This document shows, in pieces, positions 9,508 to 17,708 of a stretch of 64,000 nucleotides of DNA (position 1 is the stretch's first letter; each line of letters begins with the position of its first letter). A program made the position numbers and the translations under genes. The stretch is from Clostridia bacterium (GTDB taxonomy: Bacteria > Bacillota > Clostridia > Lachnospirales > Lachnospiraceae), in assembly GCA_910574255.1 (NCBI GenBank), contig CAJTAK010000011.1:39817-103816 (forward strand), given 5' to 3'. The notes below the pieces were generated by a model. The model was not told the origin of the DNA and searched no databases. It saw only the letters and a list, made by a program, of their open reading frames with translations.

Positions 9508-10034
9508 GTTAAACTATGCTGTCCATTGGACCTATACCTCTTTTCTTTGCCGGGTTTTCAAGTTGCGCTTACCATTCTGAATTTTTCTTCCGGGAACTTC
9601 TGCTCTCGAAAATTTTTTCTTCAGTTGGTAATTTTCCGAAGTCTTATTGACTTCTCTTGTTCGACTTCTTCTGTTCTCGGCTTTTCCCCTCTGTAATCAT
9701 AAGATTTTCTTTTCCGGTTTTCTTTTCTTCTTCTTTACTTCTTTTCCGGCTGCTTCTATTTTACCGATTCTCGTCGAACTTTTTTGTCCCTGGCTTTCTT
9801 CTTACTATAGTTTTTGATTCAGATGTGTGTTACATCCGTTTCTTATCTTATAGTAGAAAGCCTAACCTAACTGTACTTTGGCCCGTACCTCCTTTTCTTA
9901 AATTATGAGGTAATTCGTTAAGTTTTTGTTGGTCCGTACCTCCTATTCTTAATTTTTCACCTCACATCTATATGAAATATATTTTTATATATCGATTAGA
10001 TTATGTGGTGTTTTGTATTTCTTATGTTGAAATC
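9508..10034 (-). ncRNA. Purine-rich transcribed region without a convincing ORF
   Basis: This stretch lies downstream of a consensus promoter on the minus strand and reads as A/G-rich RNA. I checked three minus-strand frames and found only very short frames without good starts (for example an 18-codon Lys-rich one). A motif close to AAGAAAAGGAGGTACGGGCCAA occurs at about 9884-9907 and 9927-9953, with a weaker copy near 9523-9545. The first two contain AGGAGGT, the exact complement of the 16S rRNA 3' end, yet no start codon follows at a usable distance. It may be a long untranslated leader or a separate RNA. Confidence 0.35.
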
Positions 10035-10063
10035 ATTATAACCCGGTATTTTTAATTTGTCAA
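10035..10063 (-). promoter_or_regulatory. Consensus sigma-A promoter
   Basis: On the minus strand TTGACA (10058-10063) and TATAAT (10035-10040) are separated by 17 bp, a perfect consensus. It points toward the purine-rich region and the AGCS symporter almost 800 bp away. The surrounding 9960-10170 is strongly AT-rich. Confidence 0.7.
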
Positions 10064-10170
10064 CACTTTTTTGGAAAAAATTTTATTTTTTCTATTTTTA
10101 ATTGTATCATTTTATTATTTTATATTAATTATTTTAATTTTCAGAAATATTCTATTAATTTCATACAAAT

Positions 10171-11268
10171 TCATTCCAGAATCACGTCCACATAATCCCC
10201 CAGGGCATGGGGTATTTTTATACACAAATGGATCTGCCCGTCCTCATGGTAGGAAAAGCCCTGAGGCGTTTCCCGATTCTCACCATAGTCAAAGCTTCTC
10301 AGTGCATCTGCCAATTGCTCCTTATCTCCGTAAAGGATTGTCAGACGCTCCTTAAGCTCCCAGTCAAGCTCACCTTCCGCCGTATATCCGTTCCCCTCTA
10401 AAAGCTTTTTCGCCAGTTCATCCGTATCCCGGCAGTAAGCCAGGCGGACGCTTTCTCCGGAAATTATGTCAATATTATAGGTGTAGCAGAAGCGGGCGGG
10501 GTCCGTCTCATCTTTCTGACTGTAGAGACCCTCTATCAGTATGGAAAGCATCTGATCATTCATGGTCTTTACCGAGTAAGTGACCTCCATGCTGCTTCCC
10601 TCTTCAGCTTCGCTTAAGGCTTTCTCGGCATGTCCACGGATGGTTTCATTCCATTTCTTCTCTGCTTCCCCGTCAGAAAGTCCGGCAATCTGGGGATAAG
10701 AAATCTGTATCTGATTCCGGGACAATTTCTTTTCCTCCACATGATAGGATGCCTCTTCATAGGGATAAAGCTCAAGGGCCTCGCTGTAAACACCATGACC
10801 AGTATTCAGCGTCTCTCCCTCTACGGTTATAAGAATGGAGCTTCCCTGATAGGCGTCCAGAAAGGTGTTTACCAGGCTTCCCATTGCCGCCGCTTCCCCG
10901 GCCGCATCCAAACCGGAGAGATACGTCTCAAAATCCTCCGACAGATCCAGCATCAGCATAAGACCATCCTCCTGCTTTCTCTGTTCAAAGCCCTGAACAG
11001 ATGCCGTATCCGGAACCATTTGGTAAAAAGACAGATTCAAAAGCAGGATCTCCGGGGTAATCTCTTCTGTCCGGGTCATGCTGACGCAAAGGGGTTCTCC
11101 GCTTTCATCGCTGTAATAGATGCGGATGGGGATTCCGGATGAACCGGTATTTTCCGAGTCCTCTTTCGCAGGAAGCGCCATGGGATCTTGTGCGCTTTTC
11201 CTGTTGCCGCAAGCCGCTGTTAACAGAATCAGAAGCATCATCCCCCATAAAAGTATACTCTTTTTCAT
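10171..11268 (-). CDS. GerM-domain lipoprotein
   Basis: Predicted membrane-anchored lipoprotein of 365 aa. A signal peptide ends in the lipobox LTAAC (Cys near residue 20). A GerMN-type domain follows (about residues 45-165; LSEDFETYL, GSLVNTFL). The C-terminal half resembles the DUF4163/RsiV-like region (YSVKTMNDQMLSILIEG). GerM-type proteins occur in sporulation and germination; the specific role here is unknown. I start at the ATG at 11268 because GGGG lies 8 nt upstream; a GTG three codons earlier is possible. A terminator separates it from the glycosyltransferase operon before it. Confidence 0.8.
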   Translation of the reverse strand: MKKSILLWGMMLLILLTAACGNRKSAQDPMALPAKEDSENTGSSGIPIRIYYSDESGEPLCVSMTRTEEITPEILLLNLSFYQMVPDTASVQGFEQRKQEDGLMLMLDLSEDFETYLSGLDAAGEAAAMGSLVNTFLDAYQGSSILITVEGETLNTGHGVYSEALELYPYEEASYHVEEKKLSRNQIQISYPQIAGLSDGEAEKKWNETIRGHAEKALSEAEEGSSMEVTYSVKTMNDQMLSILIEGLYSQKDETDPARFCYTYNIDIISGESVRLAYCRDTDELAKKLLEGNGYTAEGELDWELKERLTILYGDKEQLADALRSFDYGENRETPQGFSYHEDGQIHLCIKIPHALGDYVDVILE

Positions 11269-11299
11269 TCCTTTCACCCCTTTTCTGCCTCATAAAACG

Positions 11300-11365
11300 A
11301 AAAAATTAAGGTATTACTATCATTCATCCTTTCAGATAAGCATAACAGCAACACCTTAATTTTTT
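11300..11365 (-). terminator. Terminator after the glycolipid glycosyltransferase operon
   Basis: Arms 11300-11312 and 11353-11365 (AAAAAATTAAGGT / ACCTTAATTTTTT) are perfect over 13 bp with a 40-nt loop and end in T6 on the minus strand. The symmetry allows termination on both strands. Confidence 0.6.
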
Positions 11366-11469
11366 ATGAAGAAAAATCACGTTTCCAATTAAATTTTTCC
11401 GATTGTTTCCGTTTTTTTCCTGTTCCCCTTTTTATGCCGAAAAATTTCTATCATTTGTTTTTCATCACT

Positions 11470-12471
11470 CTACAGAACAGCTGCCTTTGCATACAGCTGA
11501 TACAGCTTTCTTGCCTGCCGGAACACGTCCCGTTCCATAGCCCTCTGTCTTCCACGAGTGGTTAAATTCGGCAGCTCCCCCTCCAAAATCTGGCTGATCA
11601 AACGTTCAAATTCCGCCTGGCTGCTTCCCTTGTACACATCCGCCCGGTTCTTAAGCCATCCCTGGTAAACGGGAATGTCACGGAGCAAAACCGGAATCTC
11701 GCAGGAAAGGGCCTCCAGAACTACAATCCCCTCCGTTTCCTCGTAGGACGGGAAAAAGAACAGATCACTGCCGCTGTAAGCCTCCCGTATCTCTTCCGGA
11801 GACACATAGCCTGCAAAGGTCAGATTCGGCAGGCGGGTGCGCACGGCCTTTCGCACCTTTCCGGGAATCTGAATATCCGGCGTGTAGCCGAACCAAATAA
11901 ACTGGTACTCCTGCATCTGCTGGGCCATATCCACAAAGTCCAGGATTCCCTTTCGTTCAAAGTAAAGCCCTACGGAAAGAATGACCCGATCCGTCTCCGT
12001 AAAGCCGTACTCTCTCCTGAACCGGCTGCGCACAGCCATATTTTTCTGAAAGCGAAAAGTATCTACCCCATTGGAAATCACGGCAATGGGCCTGCGAATC
12101 CCATAGCTTATCAAAAGGGAGCGGGAATAAGCCGTGGGTGTAAGAATCAAATCTCCCAGCTCATAGCATTTTACCAGCCACCTCTGAAAGAGGGGCGCCA
12201 AAAGATTGGATCCTGTAAATGAATTTTCAAAATCCTCCCTGGTGGAATGAGCGTGATAAATCACTTTCTTTCCGGCTCTCTTCGCCTTTTTCGCCATCTG
12301 GTAATCACTGGGAAAAATACTGTTCAAATGCAGAATATCATAATCCTCCTCCGGATTATCCGTGACCTCCACGCCATTTTCTTCAAGGGAGTCTCTCTGC
12401 ATCTGCATAGCCCGCCCGATTCCGCTTCGGGAAAGTAGCTTTTGATTCTTCGAATACAAAAGAACTTTCAT
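11470..12471 (-). CDS. GT4 glycosyltransferase, probable glycolipid second-sugar transferase
   Basis: A 333-aa GT-B enzyme. The N-terminus (MKVLLYSKNQKL, then SGIGRA) closely recalls CpoA/LafB-type enzymes that add a second sugar to monoglycosyl-diacylglycerol in streptococci and Listeria. The conserved Glu pair is in EETEGIVVLEALSCEIP (about residue 245). It directly follows another GT4 gene with 51 nt between them, and that junction is occupied by repeat copy D, whose 3' tail contains the GGAGG used here (10 nt before ATG). Function is inferred from family and pairing; the sugar is not predictable. Confidence 0.85.
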   Translation of the reverse strand: MKVLLYSKNQKLLSRSGIGRAMQMQRDSLEENGVEVTDNPEEDYDILHLNSIFPSDYQMAKKAKRAGKKVIYHAHSTREDFENSFTGSNLLAPLFQRWLVKCYELGDLILTPTAYSRSLLISYGIRRPIAVISNGVDTFRFQKNMAVRSRFRREYGFTETDRVILSVGLYFERKGILDFVDMAQQMQEYQFIWFGYTPDIQIPGKVRKAVRTRLPNLTFAGYVSPEEIREAYSGSDLFFFPSYEETEGIVVLEALSCEIPVLLRDIPVYQGWLKNRADVYKGSSQAEFERLISQILEGELPNLTTRGRQRAMERDVFRQARKLYQLYAKAAVL

Positions 12472-12482
12472 GTACCCTCAAC

Positions 12483-12590
12483 CTCCATTCCAGTACCGCA
12501 GCATCCGGAACAGTACGGACTGCTAGATGAATTTCCGGTCACCGAAAGCGTGTGTCCCCGGCTCCGCCGGGAGACTCTCCCGGATGCTGC
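12483..12590 (-). repeat. Dispersed nested-hairpin element, copy D, overlapping a gene end
   Basis: Outer arms 12498-12508 and 12580-12590 (GCAGCATCCGG and its complement) are perfect over 11 bp. Inside, on the minus strand, GGACACACGC and ACCGGAAATTCATCTAG align with the core of copies A and B, and the tail CTGCGGTACTGGAATGGAGG aligns with their ends. The inner stem is not preserved. The upstream gene's last ~22 codons and its TAG stop (12523) are inside the element. Confidence 0.7.
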
Positions 12591-13722
12591 TGTTATATAA
12601 ACGATTAACCGCCTGCCCAAAAGCCTCCGTTCCAAAAGCTTTTGCAAGTTCACGGCTATGAATGCTCATCCGCTCTCGTTTTTGCCCGTCTCTTAAAATC
12701 TCTTTCACATAGCTGCCAAATTCTTCTCTGCCCCGGTAGGAATAGCCATTCTCTCCATGATCCAGTACTCCGGTCAAACAGGGATCTCTGCGGCAGACCA
12801 AAGGCAGGCCGCTTGCCAGCGCTTCCACATAAGTTAAGCCTTGTGTTTCACTGGTGGATGCACAGACAAACAAATCCGCCATCCGGTAAAAAGCCGGAAC
12901 CATTTTAGGCTCTGCCATTCCATAGAAATAAACCTGCTTCTCAAGCCCCAGTTCCCCGGCCAGTCTCCGGAGACTATCCTCCGCCGGACCGCCGCCTACA
13001 ATCAAAAGTATGGCTTCCTGGCCGGAGATATCCGCCTCTTTCCAGCTGCGCAGCAGCTCGTCCACCTGTTTTTCAAATCCAAGGCGCCCCAGGCTCAGGA
13101 CGATCCGAACATCCGGCTCTATTTTACATTCCTTTCGGATTTCGGAAAGCATATCCCCGGGTATGGGAGCAGAAAACTCTTTCAGCTGGATTCCCGTGGG
13201 AATGATGGCTGTTTTCTTTTCCACCCCATAGCTTAGAAAGGTTCTCTCCACTTTTTTAGTCGGAGTAATGATCCGATCTACAGGGCGAAGCCGCCAGCGC
13301 ATGTATGCGGCTACGGCTGCAGGACCCAGATATTTTCCCATGGGAACATATTTTGTATACTGCTCATACAGAGTATGGCAGGTATGTATAAAGACAGCTC
13401 CCGTATCCTCCGCAATCCGTTTTCCATAGCTGAAAGTGCAGAACTCACACTGGCTGTGAACGATATCGGGCATCCATTCCGTCAGCTCCCGCCGATAGGA
13501 TCCGTCTCCCGGTACCGGAATGCGCACCCCCGGATAGATTCCGGACGGAACAGAGCGGAGATACCACACATTTTCCTCCTGGTAAGCCTTTCCCGTATCG
13601 GATACGGTCAAAATCCGCACCTCATGTCCCTGCCTTGCAAGCTCTCTCTCCAGATTCAGCACAGAGGTTACCACGCCGTTGATGGTGGAGCGGAATAAAT
13701 CGGTTGTAATCAAAATTTTCAT
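12523..13722 (-). CDS. GT4 glycosyltransferase, probable diacylglycerol 3-glucosyltransferase
   Basis: A 399-aa GT-B enzyme. The N-terminus KILITTDLFRSTINGVVTS is characteristic of alpha-monoglucosyl-diacylglycerol synthases and relatives. HSQCEF, HTCHTLYEQY and the C-terminal ETQGLTYVEALASGLP support the donor and acceptor sites. Likely makes the first glycolipid step from diacylglycerol at the membrane. I start at 13722 (GGGAGG 9 nt upstream); this ATG overlaps the TGA of the VTT gene by four bases (ATGA), indicating translational coupling. The last ~22 residues (from about SSIRESLPAEPG) are encoded by repeat copy D and may not be conserved. Confidence 0.87.
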   Translation of the reverse strand: MKILITTDLFRSTINGVVTSVLNLERELARQGHEVRILTVSDTGKAYQEENVWYLRSVPSGIYPGVRIPVPGDGSYRRELTEWMPDIVHSQCEFCTFSYGKRIAEDTGAVFIHTCHTLYEQYTKYVPMGKYLGPAAVAAYMRWRLRPVDRIITPTKKVERTFLSYGVEKKTAIIPTGIQLKEFSAPIPGDMLSEIRKECKIEPDVRIVLSLGRLGFEKQVDELLRSWKEADISGQEAILLIVGGGPAEDSLRRLAGELGLEKQVYFYGMAEPKMVPAFYRMADLFVCASTSETQGLTYVEALASGLPLVCRRDPCLTGVLDHGENGYSYRGREEFGSYVKEILRDGQKRERMSIHSRELAKAFGTEAFGQAVNRLYNSSIRESLPAEPGTHAFGDRKFI

Positions 13723-14312
13723 GCTATCAATCCTCCCAGCCAGCTTCCCGTGTAAAGCAATGCCAAACTGTACATGGCAATGGACGCAGGCTTTCCTAAT
13801 ATTATAATGGTTCCAAACTTCTTCCAGGACATACGGGTAAGTCCTGCCAGCATGCACAAGAAATCATCCGGCGCACAGGGGAAGAAAATTGCCATGGCAA
13901 AAAAACGGTCAAACTTCTTTCCCCGTTCCAGCCAGCCTGCATATTTTTCGTAGGTTTCTTCCTTTACAAATGCCTGTACAAAGCATTTTCCGTATCGTCT
14001 GGCCAGATAGAAGTTAATAAAGGAACCGATGACGATTCCAATGTAATTGTAGAGCAGCCCCTCCCAGGCACCGAACAGGATAACGCCCACGGCGCAGGAA
14101 ATCCCTCCGGGAATTATAGGAATGACTACCTGTATGATCTGGATCAGTACAAATATCAACGGACCGTAGATTCCGCTTTTTGCCACAAGCGCCTCCATCT
14201 GACTTCGATCCGTAAATATTCCCGTCTTTATGCCATATATGGTAAAAATCAAAAGCGCTGCCATGGAGCCCCAGGTAATTAGATTTATAATCTTCTGTTT
14301 CTTTTGGGTCAT
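13719..14312 (-). CDS. VTT-domain (TVP38/DedA-like) membrane protein
   Basis: A 197-aa polytopic protein with the VTT/SNARE-associated signature: GPLIFVLIQIIQVVIPIIPG, then a long stretch with GSFINFYLARRYGK and FFPCAPDDFLCMLAGLTRM. Members are linked to lipid scrambling or membrane homeostasis. It is first in an operon with the two glycolipid glycosyltransferases, which fits a role in lipid handling. The start at 14312 (MTQKKQK) has GGAGGG 7 nt upstream; an earlier ATG at 14336 has no such site. Confidence 0.88.
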   Translation of the reverse strand: MTQKKQKIINLITWGSMAALLIFTIYGIKTGIFTDRSQMEALVAKSGIYGPLIFVLIQIIQVVIPIIPGGISCAVGVILFGAWEGLLYNYIGIVIGSFINFYLARRYGKCFVQAFVKEETYEKYAGWLERGKKFDRFFAMAIFFPCAPDDFLCMLAGLTRMSWKKFGTIIILGKPASIAMYSLALLYTGSWLGGLIA

Positions 14313-14495
14313 TTTCTCTCCCTCCTTTGCTGTCATTCTTCTTTGATTTGCTTATCTACCTTTCTAAACGATTATTTTACCCTTATTTCTTCACAATTTT
14401 AATTATTTTTCTGATTCTTAAATGAATATTAAGAATTTTCGACACTTTTGGAAAAATTCTACTCTTTAAAAAGTACAAAAGTAAGCACAAAAAAT

Positions 14496-14543
14496 GCACA
14501 GAACTAATCCCCTGTGCTGCTTCACAAGCAATTGGCTCTGTGC
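14496..14543 (-). terminator. Probable terminator after the AraC-family gene
   Basis: GCACAGA / TCTGTGC arms (14496-14502 and 14537-14543) are followed on the minus strand by ATTTTTT. It lies 17 nt past the stop of the regulator gene. Confidence 0.45.
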
Positions 14544-14559
14544 TTTCTTTCCTGATTTC

Positions 14560-15405
14560 TTATTTTTTTGTTACGGGAATCCACACCTCATACCGGGCAT
14601 TCTGCGGGTCCGGATTGAGATAAACCTCAATATCCGGCGCATTTGCATATTCATAGCCCGAGGTTGGCAGCCATTCACTGATAATCCGCTGTTCCAGCTC
14701 CTGAATGGACTGATTGGTTCCGCTTCCCGGGAAAATGGCCCAGGCAGACGCCGGTATCTGATATTCCTCAAAGCCCTCTGCCTTCTTTGTACTGGAAACG
14801 GCTATAAAGTATTTCCACTGCTCCTCGTTGCCGCAGGCACTCACGCCCAAAAGGCCCATGGGAGGTGTGTCCATCAAGCCGGCCAGCTTTTCTATGGTTC
14901 CGTTTGTGACTGCATCCTGCCACATCTGGGGCACTACCATAAAATTTTTCTCAACCTCCTGCTGCAAGGGCGCTGATACGCCTACAATGCGAAAGCTCTC
15001 CTTTGTTTCAATACGGTAATTCATTTCCTCTGCTCCTTTCACCGCAATGGTAAATGCAAGAGGCGGAAAGGATTTCACGGATACGCCCTCGCTTCGAACT
15101 GCGGAGGGCGCTATCCCATGAACTCCCTGAAAGGCCCGGTTAAAGGCCGTGGGAGAATGATAGCCGTATTTTTCCGCAATGTCCACGATTTTTTCCTTTC
15201 CTCCCTGCAGATCCACTGCAGCAAGGGACATTTTTCTTCTTCGAACGTATTCGGACAGGGTAATGCCGGCCATATAGGTAAACATCCTCTGAAAATGATA
15301 TGCGGAGCAGCAGGCAATCCTCCCAAGCCGCTCATAATCCATCTCCTCCGTCAGATGCTCCTCTATGTAGCGCATGCTGTCATTTAACCGTTCCACCCAT
15401 TCCAT
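14560..15405 (-). CDS. AraC-family regulator with GyrI-like effector domain
   Basis: A 281-aa transcription factor. The N-terminal AraC DNA-binding domain is seen at residues 1-110 (EHLTEEMDYERLGRIA; ACCSAYHFQRMFTYMAG; YGYHSPTAFNRAFQ). The C-terminal half is a GyrI-like small-molecule-binding domain (RIETKESFRIVGVS through VYLNPDPQNARYEVWIPV), the Rob/BmrR-type arrangement that often senses lipophilic compounds. The start at 15405 has AGGAGG 7 nt upstream. A perfect 13-bp inverted repeat just upstream may be its operator. No obvious target gene adjoins it. Confidence 0.92.
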   Translation of the reverse strand: MEWVERLNDSMRYIEEHLTEEMDYERLGRIACCSAYHFQRMFTYMAGITLSEYVRRRKMSLAAVDLQGGKEKIVDIAEKYGYHSPTAFNRAFQGVHGIAPSAVRSEGVSVKSFPPLAFTIAVKGAEEMNYRIETKESFRIVGVSAPLQQEVEKNFMVVPQMWQDAVTNGTIEKLAGLMDTPPMGLLGVSACGNEEQWKYFIAVSSTKKAEGFEEYQIPASAWAIFPGSGTNQSIQELEQRIISEWLPTSGYEYANAPDIEVYLNPDPQNARYEVWIPVTKK

Positions 15406-15429
15406 GAAAATACCTCCTGCTTTCCATTG

Positions 15430-15467
15430 GCATTCATTGGACAAAACTGACGCAGTCCAATGAATGC
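15430..15467. promoter_or_regulatory. Perfect inverted repeat, possible autoregulatory operator
   Basis: GCATTCATTGGAC (15430-15442) and its exact complement (15455-15467) are separated by 12 nt, 25 nt before the AraC-family start codon. No T-run follows, so an operator or leader stem is more likely than a terminator. Confidence 0.5.
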
Positions 15468-15561
15468 GTTTAAAATCGTCTGTTTTCACACACTATTATA
15501 AAATATTTTCTTCTCTGTTTCCTCTCTATTCCTGCACAAAAAAGAGAGGTTTGCTTCATTG

Positions 15562-16263
15562 TCATTTTACAAATTTATACCCAATCCCCCGAACCGTTTG
15601 AATATACTCCGGCTTTTTTGCAATCCGCTCCAGCTTCCTCCGCAGATTGCGGATGTGAACGTCCACTGTCCGGGTTTCTCCTAAGTAAGCGTAACCCCAT
15701 ATTTGTTCCAAAAGCTGCTCCCTTGTATATACCCTGTTTGGATGGCTGGCCAAAAGATACAGCAGCTCATATTCTTTTAGGGAAAGGGTAACAGGCTCTC
15801 CCCGAAGCCTTGCCTCCCGAGCCCCATGATCGATCTCCAAATCCCCTGCCAGAAGCTTAGGCTCCGACTGGACTTCCGTTTTTCCGGGGGTACTTCTGCG
15901 CAAAAGGGCCTTGACTCTGGCCTCCAGCTCCCGGATGCCAAAGGGCTTGCTTAAATAATCATCCGCCCCCATCTCCAGTCCCAGAACCTTGTCAATCTCA
16001 TCTCCCTTTGCAGTCAGCATGATAATCGGCAGAGAAGCGAGCATAGAATCAGCTCGGATTCTCCGCAGCACCTCGACTCCGTCTATCCCCGGAAGCATGC
16101 AGTCCAGCAGCGCCAGATCCACCTGTGCTTTCTTTAAAAGCTCCAGACCCTTTTCTCCCGTTTCCGCCCCAAGAACCTTATAGCCTGCCTTTGTCAGATT
16201 GTATTCCAGAAGCTCCCGTATATGCTGCTCGTCATCAATGGTTAGAATAACCTGCTTTCCCAT
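15562..16263 (-). CDS. OmpR/PhoB-family response regulator
   Basis: A 233-aa two-component regulator: receiver domain (residues 3-120) with acidic pocket DDE and phospho-acceptor D54 in LLDCMLPG, and a C-terminal winged helix (residues 135-230; TVDVHIRNLRRKL, VRGIGYKF). The start at 16263 has GGGAGG upstream. It follows the sensor kinase gene and a Na/Pi cotransporter, so phosphate control (PhoB/PhoP role) is inferred from context. The kinase comes first here, the reverse of the common regulator-kinase order. Confidence 0.93.
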   Translation of the reverse strand: MGKQVILTIDDEQHIRELLEYNLTKAGYKVLGAETGEKGLELLKKAQVDLALLDCMLPGIDGVEVLRRIRADSMLASLPIIMLTAKGDEIDKVLGLEMGADDYLSKPFGIRELEARVKALLRRSTPGKTEVQSEPKLLAGDLEIDHGAREARLRGEPVTLSLKEYELLYLLASHPNRVYTREQLLEQIWGYAYLGETRTVDVHIRNLRRKLERIAKKPEYIQTVRGIGYKFVK

Positions 16264-16331
16264 ATGTTCCTCCCATTTTATCATGTTGCAAGGCAAAGTT
16301 CTCCTGTCCTAAAGAGACATGTATTCCACTC

Positions 16332-17603
16332 TCAGAAATAATAGGGCAGCTCCACCCGGAATTCGCTTCCCTCCCCCGGGCGGCTTTTTACCTGAATCGT
16401 GCCTTTATATAGTTCCACAATATGCTTCACGATAGACAGCCCCAGGCCCGTTCCTCCCTGTTCTCTGGAACGTCCCTTGTCCACACGGTAAAACCGCTCA
16501 AAGATACGCTCTGTCTGCTCTGCCTCCATGCCGATTCCCGTATCGGTGATCTCCAGCACCAAATCTTTTGGCGTACTCCTGCAGTTAATGGTCACTGCTC
16601 CGAATTCCGTAGCTTTCAGTCCGTTGTCCACCAGATTAATCAGAAGCTGCTTCAAGCGATCTCGATTGCAGGTATAGGGACGCACGCCGGAATCCGGTGT
16701 GAAGATCAGACGCACATGGGGCTTTACCTTTGGTGTCAGAAGCTCCACCACTTCCTCAATCACCTTATTGACATCACAGGGCTCCTGCCGCACATCTTTT
16801 TTATTTTCAATCTCGGAAAGCAGCAGTGTGTCATCAATCAGATTCCCCAGACGCTCCGTCTCAATGTCAATAATATCCAGAAACCTTCCTGCACATTCCG
16901 GGTCCTCCAAGGCCCCATTTTTCAGGGTTTCCACAAATCCCCGGATAGAAGTCAGAGGTGTTTTCAGTTCATGGGTTACATTGGAAACAAACTCCCGACG
17001 CTGCTTTTCTACCGCTTTCATAGCCGACAGATATTTTCGAAAATACATGATCAGGGAAAGTACCAGTAACAGCAGGATTGCAATGGCTAATATGGTGGAG
17101 CGAAAAAATTCATCATCCATATTCTTTAGCTCCTCCATGGGAATGGCCGTTCGCAGCACACCCCGAAAGCTTTTCACACGCAAAGGTACCGCACAGTAGC
17201 AGTAATCCATCCCGAAAGTGGATGAACGGCGAATGATGCTGTTGCTCTCGCCGGATAATGCTTTTTGCACCTCTTCCCGATCCAAATGGTTGCTCATCAC
17301 CTGTCCGGCCCCCTTAGAGTCTCCCAGCACCTGTCCTTTTTCATCTATAATCGTAATTCTTATATTGTATTTTTCTCCGTAATGCTCTGCAAAATCTTTT
17401 AATTCCTCACCGGAGGGAAACACACCCCTGGTATCCTCTTCCAAAAGAATATCCCGAAGTAGCTCCGCCTGGGTCAGATATCCGACTTCGCTCTGTTTTT
17501 CCAGATAGGTAAATCCATTACTCCAAAATGCATATTCAAAGGCCAGCAAGGCTATTACCGCAGCCACCGCATAGCCGATTAAAAATTTCTTTTTCAAATC
17601 CAT
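16332..17603 (-). CDS. PhoR-like sensor histidine kinase
   Basis: A 423-aa membrane kinase with TM segments near residues 7-27 and 167-187 enclosing an extracytoplasmic sensor of about 140 aa. The H-box FVSNVTHELKTPLTSIRGF has its phospho-acceptor His near residue 211; N-box LVDNGLKAT, G1 ITDTGIGM and G2 GGTGLGLSIVKHIVE are intact. It lies 105 nt after the Na/Pi cotransporter gene and 68 nt before the response regulator gene, suggesting one phosphate-responsive operon. The inducing signal is inferred. Confidence 0.92.
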   Translation of the reverse strand: MDLKKKFLIGYAVAAVIALLAFEYAFWSNGFTYLEKQSEVGYLTQAELLRDILLEEDTRGVFPSGEELKDFAEHYGEKYNIRITIIDEKGQVLGDSKGAGQVMSNHLDREEVQKALSGESNSIIRRSSTFGMDYCYCAVPLRVKSFRGVLRTAIPMEELKNMDDEFFRSTILAIAILLLLVLSLIMYFRKYLSAMKAVEKQRREFVSNVTHELKTPLTSIRGFVETLKNGALEDPECAGRFLDIIDIETERLGNLIDDTLLLSEIENKKDVRQEPCDVNKVIEEVVELLTPKVKPHVRLIFTPDSGVRPYTCNRDRLKQLLINLVDNGLKATEFGAVTINCRSTPKDLVLEITDTGIGMEAEQTERIFERFYRVDKGRSREQGGTGLGLSIVKHIVELYKGTIQVKSRPGEGSEFRVELPYYF

Positions 17604-17708
17604 GACGTTCCTATTCCCCGCACCTTTTATATGGAAAAGGCTTCCGGTCTTAAGACCATGTGCCCGTAAGTCCCTCCGGCACTGTTCAATGGGCCGCTGT
17701 TTTTGTTG

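Noticed and set aside
9239..9520. Glycine riboswitch before the AGCS symporter
   Set aside because: Conserved aptamer sequences not found; only a terminator and a plain stem.
9657..9908. Plus-strand frame of 83 codons
   Set aside because: Low-complexity Phe/Ser/Leu sequence that is the complement of the purine-rich RNA; no ribosome site.
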